Source: Holtermannia corniformis (lineage: Eukaryota > Basidiomycota > Tremellomycetes > Holtermanniales). Taken from it: a DNA stretch of 64,000 bases. Positions within the stretch are counted from its first letter, which is position 1, and every line of letters starts with the position of its first letter. The stretch spans positions 16,806 to 80,805 of the forward strand of contig BCIJ01000048.1 of the NCBI GenBank assembly GCA_001599935.1, read 5' to 3'. Positions 57,927 to 64,000 of the stretch are shown here, piece by piece. The notes beneath the pieces were generated by a model. It did not search any database. It worked only from the letters and a program-made list of their open reading frames with translations, and was not told the DNA's origin. The position numbers and the translations under genes were made by a program.

Positions 57927-58746
57927 TGCGGTGTGGTTGACAGTGTCGCGCTGCCCCAGAGGGACCCGATGGCAGCTGGTGGATTGTCGATGAGGAGAGC
58001 ACGACTGGGTGGCGACAACCAAGCTGACGACGGAACCAAATCCGTCTGTGCGCTCAGTGGCAGGTGGCGGCAGGCGGGGTGCGCGAGGGTGCGAGCTACT
58101 AGAGATCGTACGAGTGCGAGGTCAAAGTAGCCAATTCACTGCAGTTTGTCACTCGCAGCGACTGCTCTTTCTATAGCCGTTACCGTGTTCGAGTGATCAG
58201 GCAATGTGCGATCACCATATGTATCGTGTCTCGAGCTGACGAAGCGCAGTGTGAGCTTGCACCTCTGTAGTGGGACGCTATGGACGGCTGCTATGCATGT
58301 CGACGTATACAAAGTGAACCACTTCTCTGCGTGCCTTCGACTAACGCATCCTGGCTTCAATGCGCTCTGTAAGGAAGGCCAATGTAGAGTTCTACAATCA
58401 GCAACGTAGGAGCGTCAGCCGCGCAAGTCCTTGTACCTATGTAGCGTTGAGCCCCTGCTCGGCATGTAAGCGCTCGCTACGGCCCAGTCCTTGCACGGCC
58501 GAGTTGATCCAGCCTCGCCGCGTCCCACTGTACCGGTTCATGACGTCTTCCCACTCCTTTGCAGCGCGTCCCCCACCTTTTGCAGCTCCACACTCCGCTC
58601 TATTCTACAATAGCTCGAGAACATGCGGAGCGGCCTCGCTCACTCACACAACGATGAGCTGTGGGATCTCTGGCCATCGCACAAATCTCTCATCAGGTCG
58701 CTCGCTCGAATGGCACCACTGCCGCACGCTACCGACCGAGATCAGG
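57927..58746. other. 0.8-kb spacer, no gene seen
   Basis: Holds the ATG15 promoter and the upstream region of the small gene at 58747. The plus-strand frame stays open from 58360, but its upstream part has no conserved features. Part of 58500-58740 may be 5' UTR or a missed first exon. Confidence 0.4.
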
Positions 58747-58968
58747 ATGAGCACCGAGCACTTTATCAAGATGCCCGATGGTTCATCGACGTTTATCTGT
58801 CCGATCTCGCACAGCACGTTCAAGGACATGTCGATCGAAGAGCATGAGAGCGTGATGCGCGACATGGTGGTGCATTCGGGCGCGTGCGGGGGGTGCGCGG
58901 CAGAGGTCGTGGATGCGGACGAGGTCGCGGGGTTGTTGGAAGGTTTGGTGATCCGTACGAGCGGTTGA
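58747..58968 (+). CDS. small unknown protein with four Cys
   Basis: A 73-aa frame from ATG 58747, MSTEHFIKMPDGSSTFICPI onward, with SFKDMS-like helix EEHESVMRDMVVHSG, then CGGC and an acidic helix to the stop. The frame is open upstream to 58360 in the same phase, so the true protein may be longer or have an upstream exon. One CP and a C-x2-C could bind metal. No family recognised. Confidence 0.4.
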   Translation: MSTEHFIKMPDGSSTFICPISHSTFKDMSIEEHESVMRDMVVHSGACGGCAAEVVDADEVAGLLEGLVIRTSG

Positions 58969-59148
58969 TTGTGCATGAACACTGTTGCGCATGTTGTGAC
59001 TCCCAGCGCGTTCGTCCTGTTTGCTAGACAGTAAGAGCCCCTGTCTGCTGATCCGGCGCAAGCGCGCATGCAATGCATGCGGAGAAGCTGCAGACATGCA
59101 AAGTGTCATCCAATACTGATTCATATGAAACACACATCTATACAACCC

Positions 59149-59985
59149 TCAAGCGCGCACGATCGCGACCCCCTTTATACCCGTCGCCTGCACTCCCTTG
59201 CTCCAGACCTCTTCCATCTCGTCTGCATCCGCCTCGCGCTCGTCGTCTTCCGATATCGACGACGCGAGCGAGTCGACGTCTGAATCGGCGGAACCGTAAC
59301 AGCTCTCGCAGTCGTCGTCGTGTAGGCTGGGCAACGAGTCAATCGAGTCGGAACGGAGCGGTTCGGGCCGGCTGCTCTCGCCCTCGCGACGTGAAGCCAT
59401 CACGGTGTCGAGGAAGGAGGTGGTAGGTGAAGAACCGTACGAGGACGGCGAGAAGGATGGGAGTGATGAGGGGATCAAGGCCGGAGAGGGAGGGTCGAGT
59501 TCAGCCATGCATTCCTCGAACCAGGCTTCTTCGCGCGCGAGCTGGGCCGCGCGGTACGATTCAAAGTGTGATGAGAGGAAGGGTTCTGGTTGTGCAGTGT
59601 AGCTGAATGCTGGCTCGACAGACGCGGTTGTGTCGCTGCGCGCGATAGGGATCGGCGAGACGAGCGTGACAGAGTCGACAAACTCGCCGTCGTCGTACTC
59701 GTACTCGTCGACCTCTTCAACCTCGACTTCGGTCAACGTCTCGAGCGCGTTGCTTGTAGCCGCACCGTACTCGACACACGAGGTCGATGATGAGAGGTAC
59801 GACTCGTAGCCGTGTTGGCGGTGAGCGGTGCTCATTGCGTTTTGGATGAGGACGGTTGCCCGCAGGGGTGGTTCGTCGGCTGCGAGCAGTGTCGAGAGCT
59901 TGGCGTGGCTCAGCGATACAAGGTAACCGCCCGCGCTCGAGCGAACGGGGGCGGCAGAGGGGAAGCGAGAGGCCATGTAGGACAT
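59149..59985 (-). CDS. unknown acidic, Ser-rich protein
   Basis: Intronless. ATG at 59985 (MSYMASRFPSAAPVRSSAGG) is preferred; the frame continues to an ATG at 60411, but that upstream part is His/Pro/Thr low complexity and looks non-coding. The 278-aa product has an acidic VEVEEVDEYEYDDGEF block, FSYTAQPEPFLSSHFESYRA, a helical AQLAREEAWFEECMAELDPP, a Ser/Pro region and a second acidic stretch with DDDCESCYGSADSDVDS. Mostly disordered. No TM or known domain. Such proteins are often regulatory, but no function can be assigned. Confidence 0.55.
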   Translation of the reverse strand: MSYMASRFPSAAPVRSSAGGYLVSLSHAKLSTLLAADEPPLRATVLIQNAMSTAHRQHGYESYLSSSTSCVEYGAATSNALETLTEVEVEEVDEYEYDDGEFVDSVTLVSPIPIARSDTTASVEPAFSYTAQPEPFLSSHFESYRAAQLAREEAWFEECMAELDPPSPALIPSSLPSFSPSSYGSSPTTSFLDTVMASRREGESSRPEPLRSDSIDSLPSLHDDDCESCYGSADSDVDSLASSISEDDEREADADEMEEVWSKGVQATGIKGVAIVRA

Positions 59986-60710
59986 TTGGATCGATTGACC
60001 GGTGATCGGTTCAGGTAGTTTGCTTGGGTGCGATTGCGAGACGGCAATGGCTAGTCGTCGGTCGTAGGCAGTGGTGAGTGCTGTGTTGGGAGCAGGTGTG
60101 CGATTGTCGAGAGTGGGACGGGCATCGGCTGGTGCATGGTGAGGTGGACGGCAGGCTGGTTGCGCGTGGTGTTTGCTTTGAGTTGAGATGTTGGCAGATG
60201 GTCGTTTGGATGGTGAATTTAGCAACACATGGTGATGGTAGGTATAGTGTAGATGGTGGTAAGAGAAGACGACGGCGGCTGACGGTGCTCGTTTTGACTG
60301 TTGCTCACTTTGCGCACGCCATCCGCGGCCGATGGCGTTGACTCGACAAATCCGAAAACGGTAAAATCCGATAACAAATGTTTTAAGCGCCGGGAAAAGG
60401 GAAAGCACCATCGGGAAAGCTACGCCGAACGAGCGAGGCAGAGGCAGCGGTGTGCAAAGGGCGCGAGGCAGCTACAGATTTTCTATCGCGGATGGTGTGG
60501 AAGGACTGGCAGACTGGTTTTATACAAACACTGCTGTCCTCACCCGCGCGGGCCATGACCGCCCCGGTCGCCCTGCACCGCTCGACTGCAACCTCAGCGG
60601 TCACGCGTTTGACGCAAGCGAGCCGACGAGGCCGTGTTCAGGGCCGCGCAATCAGCTGATCAGGGCTCACGGCTGTCGCAAGCAAGCATCATTCGTGACA
60701 GCGGCAGACG
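59986..60710. promoter_or_regulatory. upstream region of the acidic-protein gene
   Basis: The minus-strand frame remains open here only because of composition. Presumed promoter and 5' UTR of the minus-strand gene, and of the small plus-strand ORF at 60711. No specific site recognised. Confidence 0.4.
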
Positions 60711-60917
60711 ATGGCGAAGGCGACCGTGCTATATAGTCATATTCAAACGCTTGATCAGCGGAGCAGGCTCGGATCGGTGCTGGGCGAGCTGAAGCAAGGC
60801 AAGGACGACGAGCGCATGTGGGGCATTGGCGCAATCTGTCCACAGTCGATTCGCGCGCTAGTGCAGTCAACGCGTACGCAGGCAAACGAGGGCGGTGCGA
60901 CAAGTGACGCCAAGTGA
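60711..60917 (+). CDS. possible small protein, 68 aa
   Basis: Intronless ORF with ATG at 60711, MAKATVLYSHIQTLDQRSRL, then GSVLGELKQGKDDERMWGIG, ending in a polar tail. Composition looks protein-like (amphipathic helices) and the frame is isolated from other genes. There is no paralogue or family to confirm it. Confidence 0.35.
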   Translation: MAKATVLYSHIQTLDQRSRLGSVLGELKQGKDDERMWGIGAICPQSIRALVQSTRTQANEGGATSDAK

Positions 60918-61412
60918 GCGCCTGATTCGCTTTTCTATCGAGAGGACTCGGCAGACCCCGTAACAGTCACGTCAACAGCCTACCTTTCCAAGATCGTATC
61001 CAAAGCTGTGGAACAAACGAGGTCGACGCCAGACGCAAGAAAATAATCATCGCAACCTCGCAAGCGTTGATGTTGATTGTGCCGAGCACTCAGTCACGGC
61101 GCCAGTCCTTTCCTCCTTCGCTGACCAAGCAGTGTGCACACTACCGACCACCCTACTCGAAAGGAGCGCAATGCCGTCCGGCTGATCTCCAAACGCACAG
61201 TGACTCGGCAAAGCTCACGTAAAGGACAGTGCTGTAGAATGGCAATGTACGGGACCGACTTCGGATCAGTCAAACACCCGCCGGTCAGAAAGGAAAAGCG
61301 GCGCACTCTACGACGCCGCATCGAGCTCGACCAACGTCCGACAGCCGACCGATGGTTTATCAGCTCGAACCGATCGACACTCGTCAGCACCCCCAACCGT
61401 CCAGTCATCAGA
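60918..61412. other. spacer, no gene seen
   Basis: About 495 bp. The frame of the next gene is open upstream from 61134 without a better start. Nothing else recognised. Confidence 0.4.
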
Positions 61413-61673
61413 ATGAGCGCGACACTCCTCTACAACATCGACTCCTCTGCCAGGTTGTCGTCCACGGACTCGACGAAAACGTACCAGATCTCCGTCAAGG
61501 TCAACTACGAAAAGAGCCCCGAAAAGAACTGGTCGAGCGCGATCGAGAACAACTGGTTCAAGGTATCTGAGGACGACGGGAGTACATCGAGGTTTGCTTG
61601 GGCTTCGATCGGGAGTGAGTACGACCGCTGGAATACTTTCAAGCAAGCGTTTGAGAATGCCAAACCTCATTAG
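61413..61673 (+). CDS. small unknown protein, 61-62 kb pair member 1
   Basis: Intronless, 86 aa, ATG at 61413 (MSATLLYNIDSSARLSSTDS). Similar to the gene at 62174: both begin L-x-Y-x-(I/V)DS, then (I/F)-x-V strands, a K-S segment, a F-x-V-x-x-x-DG turn, and a closing (I/L)G-(S/D)-E-x-DR-x-x-TF-x-x-(A/S)F helix. Here the last part reads ASIGSEYDRWNTFKQAFENA. Conserved order in two diverged copies supports coding. No signal peptide; likely a small beta-rich fold with a final helix. Function unknown. Confidence 0.55.
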   Translation: MSATLLYNIDSSARLSSTDSTKTYQISVKVNYEKSPEKNWSSAIENNWFKVSEDDGSTSRFAWASIGSEYDRWNTFKQAFENAKPH

Positions 61674-62173
61674 GGAGAACGTGTTGGCGGCGTTGGGTCT
61701 TCACCAGTGTCTTTGAGGATATGCATAGCTTGTCATCGAAAGAAGTGGAGACGCGTCGGCGATCCGAGCGCTTGACTAACCAAGCACGACCAGGCCGAGC
61801 TCGCGAGCGACACTTGAACATACGTTCTCGCGAAGCCTAGTCGCAACTGTAGTGTTTCCATGGCGCTACAGCAGCGTAGGAAGGAATCCAAAGTACAGAC
61901 GACCCGCTGAAGACGCTCGTCCTTTGCACGTCAGCCTGAAAGGGATCGATCCTTACTGCTTACCAGCCTAAAGTCTTCCCGCCTTCGCCAGACGACCTGT
62001 TCCGAACCCAGACACATATTGCTCCATGCCAGAATTGGCGCTCTGTGTTACTTGATCGTGAATCGCAAGAGTGCGTGCCTTCGCTGTGCGCTTGCGAACC
62101 GTTCATATGATCGTATTGACCACACGCCATCCTTGAAACAGAGCGGTTCACCTGCTGTGGGTCGACATTCAGC
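61674..62173. other. spacer between the two small paralogues
   Basis: 500 bp with no gene seen on either strand. The promoter of the 62174 gene is expected here. Confidence 0.4.
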
Positions 62174-62428
62174 ATGATTTTGACTTACTGCGTTGACAGC
62201 GTCGGCCATCGAGCTGAACCCGGCGAACCTATCATCTTCGAGGTCACCGCGAGCAAGCTAGACTTGGACAAGAGCGCAACTGAAAACTTTCAAACAGCCC
62301 AGTTCACCGTAACGGATTCGGATGGGACTCCCGTCGACTATGAGAAGCTAGGCGACGAGAGGGACCGAAAGGCGACGTTTGTAAAGTCCTTCCGAGAAAC
62401 CTATTATTCGTGGGACGTCATCGAGTAG
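62174..62428 (+). CDS. small unknown protein, 61-62 kb pair member 2
   Basis: Intronless, 84 aa, ATG at 62174 (MILTYCVDSVGHRAEPGEPI). Continues IFEVTASKLDLDKSATENF, QFTVTDSDGTPVDYEKLGDE, RDRKATFVKSFRETYYSWDV. Paralogue of the gene at 61413 by the shared pattern described there. It ends about 360 bp before the start of the copia LTR on the opposite strand, so it is close to, but not inside, the element as far as can be seen. Confidence 0.55.
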   Translation: MILTYCVDSVGHRAEPGEPIIFEVTASKLDLDKSATENFQTAQFTVTDSDGTPVDYEKLGDERDRKATFVKSFRETYYSWDVIE

Positions 62429-62639
62429 CATGCATCCCCTGCTCTATAAAGATACTGCGTCCGAGGCCACGACTTGTATGTGGGACAGACGAGCCCTGTC
62501 AGCTGCGAAAACTACTCTGATGCGACACCACCTTGTTTCGTATCGCCCGAACCGTCGCTTTTTGTTAGATGATGGGAAGAACAGTGATGCATCTCGCTCG
62601 CTACGGCTCTACTTTGTAGGTTTTCGCCTACAACTCTGA

Positions 62640-62792
62640 CGTCCCTGATGTCTCGCCGGATGCAGTATCCTAGGCGTCTTGCCTACATCCTCTGCGCGCC
62701 AGACTTGTCTTGGCTACATCCGCGCCGGATGTAGTGTTCGCCGGATCCGGCGCCCTCCGCCGGGATGGCTGGCTGCGTGGCGTAATCCAACA
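62640..62792 (-). repeat. part of the 3' LTR of a copia element (outer end not located)
   Basis: On the minus strand a purine tract GTGGGGGAG (62801-62793) is followed at 62792 by TGTTGGATTACG, the expected start of a 3' LTR. The LTR runs towards lower coordinates; the outer end (TG on the plus strand) is uncertain and the 62640 limit is only a guess. Inside are a hairpin CTACATCC / GGATGTAG (62714-62734) and a 14-bp palindrome CGCCGGATCCGGCG (62739-62752). Confidence 0.55.
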
Positions 62793-64000
62793 CTCCCCCA
62801 CGAGCGACGATGCTCAACTTGACGTTCGTCTTGACGGCGTAGCCAAGGGTGATCATGATGATGATGATCACGGCGGCCACGCCAACTTGCCACACGGTTG
62901 TGCACCGTGGATCGGTCTTGCACCGCGGATCCGCGCACCGCGGATCGTGCCTGCGCGGCTTGGCTTGCCGCGCCGCCGCCGCCGCCTTTGACTTGTTGCG
63001 ACCACCCTTCAAGTCATCGTCTTGAGCTTGAAGCCTCGAAGCCGCCGCCAATCGACTTTGACGGCTGAATCGCCGGAGGACCGCCCACTGGCTGTCTGTA
63101 GTGACTGTCCCAGGTACGTAGTTTCGCCCTCCGGGAATGACGGTGGCGAGGGTGTCGTACAACCTCTTGGCTTCGGCATCGCGCCGCTGCTGGCGCTGAT
63201 CTTGACGCCGATGATCTTGACGCAGATGCTGACGCGTCCTCAGATCGTCTTCGGCCTCGTACGGCCTCGAGTAGTTGGTGGCGAAGGTGTGTCCTCGTCC
63301 TTCTTCGCCTTCGTGTGACCCGTGGACTTCTGGATGGCCCTCTGAGGGTCTTGCTCGCCGCGGGTGGCCACTCGCTGGCCCTCTTGCGCGGTTTCTTGCC
63401 TCGCGCTCGTCCTCGTGGCCGTGGGTGTACCCTTGCATCCTCGATGCCTCGTGCGGGCTACGCATGTAGCGGCTGTCTTCTCCGACGCCGCCGTCGTCGT
63501 AGTTCTCGAGCAAGCGGGTCGCCATCGCCGTTTCTTGAGCCGGCCGGCGTTTCGCGGCGTTCTTGGTCCCTTTGAGGTTTCCGTCGCCTTCGACGCCTTC
63601 TACGCCCATCTTGCCGGCCAGGATGGCGAACTGCTGTCTTGCCAGCGGCTTGGTGAAGATGTCGGCTTGCTGNTCGGCCGTGCGCACGTACTCCAGCGAG
63701 ATCGACTTGGCTTCGACCATGTCTCGAAGGATATGATGCTTGATGTCGATGTGCTTTGTCCTCTGGTGCGTCGCCGGGTTCTTGCCTAGATGGATTGCGG
63801 CCTGGTTGTCGCAGTGTAGCGTCGTGGCCTCCGGCTGGNGCTCCCCCAGCTCCCCCAGTAGCCGTCGTAGCCACACTGCCTCTCGTCCCGCCTCTGCCAT
63901 CGCGACATACTCCGCCTCGGTTGTCGAGCTGGCCGTGGACGCTTGCCTTCGCGAGCACCACGCCACGGGCGAGTTGTTGAGCTTGAAGAGGTACCCGGTG
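62793..64000 (-). mobile_element. Ty1/copia LTR retrotransposon, 3' part of pol (truncated by window edge)
   Basis: The minus-strand frame entering from the right edge reads GYLFKLNNSPVAWCSRRQAS, then STTEAEYVAMAEAGREAVWL, LHCDNQAAIHLGKNP, RTKHIDIKHHILRDMVEAKS, and DIFTKPLARQQFAILAGKMG. These are the RNase H landmarks that end copia pol. The frame then continues without a stop for some 280 codons: an Arg/Glu/His-rich region, a hydrophobic segment VGVAAVIIIIMITLGYAV, and on through the purine tract into the LTR, stopping at 62683. Two ambiguous bases (63673, 63839) point to unresolved copies in the assembly. Reverse transcriptase, integrase and gag lie outside the window. Activity cannot be judged. 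Confidence 0.9.

Noticed and set aside
59986..60411. N-terminal extension of the acidic protein to ATG 60411
   Set aside because: His/Pro/Thr low-complexity text typical of untranslated leader; the ATG at 59985 starts the protein-like part.

Overview
The window is nuclear DNA of a fungus, most likely a compact-genome basidiomycete. The evidence is GC-rich coding sequence split by many 40-60 nt introns. These have GTNNGT donors and a CTGAC (less often CTAAC) branch point only 8-20 nt before the AG. Fungal-only or fungal-type proteins are also present: a Zn2Cys6 regulator, a Dal5/Fen2-type permease pair, the ATG15 lipase, eukaryotic single-chain urease, GID7 and QCR9. I cannot place it more finely from sequence alone. 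No rRNA, convincing tRNA or CRISPR was found.

Layout. 1-15 kb: a mitochondrial medium-chain-type acyl-CoA dehydrogenase (cut by the left edge), two tandem GNAT acetyltransferases, a zinc-cluster transcription factor, the large CAF-1 subunit, an unknown single-TM protein, TSR3 and QCR9. QCR9 carries a 1.9 kb intron. 15-21.6 kb: PP2A B56 subunit (RTS1), a mucin-like single-TM surface protein, a lysine-rich nucleolar-type protein and elongin C. 21.7-33.2 kb: a putative catabolic block in which two anion:cation-symporter-family permeases flank a 5-oxoprolinase/hydantoinase and a fumarylacetoacetate-hydrolase-fold enzyme. The second permease contains what reads as an AT-AC intron. 33.2-44 kb: a gene-poor island of very small intronless genes, including two tandem families I do not recognise. 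It surrounds a normal complex I 49 kDa gene and an unknown Lys-rich protein gene. 44-58 kb: dense housekeeping genes (bL19m, GID7/WDR26-type, urease, asparagine synthetase, OPA3-like, ATG15). 58.7-64 kb: small unknown genes, a second pair of diverged small paralogues, and the 3' part of a Ty1/copia retrotransposon running off the right edge with ambiguous bases.

Themes. Mitochondrial energy genes recur (acyl-CoA dehydrogenase, QCR9, NDUFS2, bL19m, OPA3) but are scattered, as expected for a fungal chromosome. Nitrogen metabolism is represented by 5-oxoprolinase, urease and asparagine synthetase; the last two share a divergent promoter with three GATAA cores. The best candidates for undescribed biology are the small-gene families of the 33-44 kb and 61-62.5 kb regions. 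The best candidates for unusual RNA processing are the QCR9 giant intron, with a G-quadruplex motif beside its donor, and the AT-AC intron.
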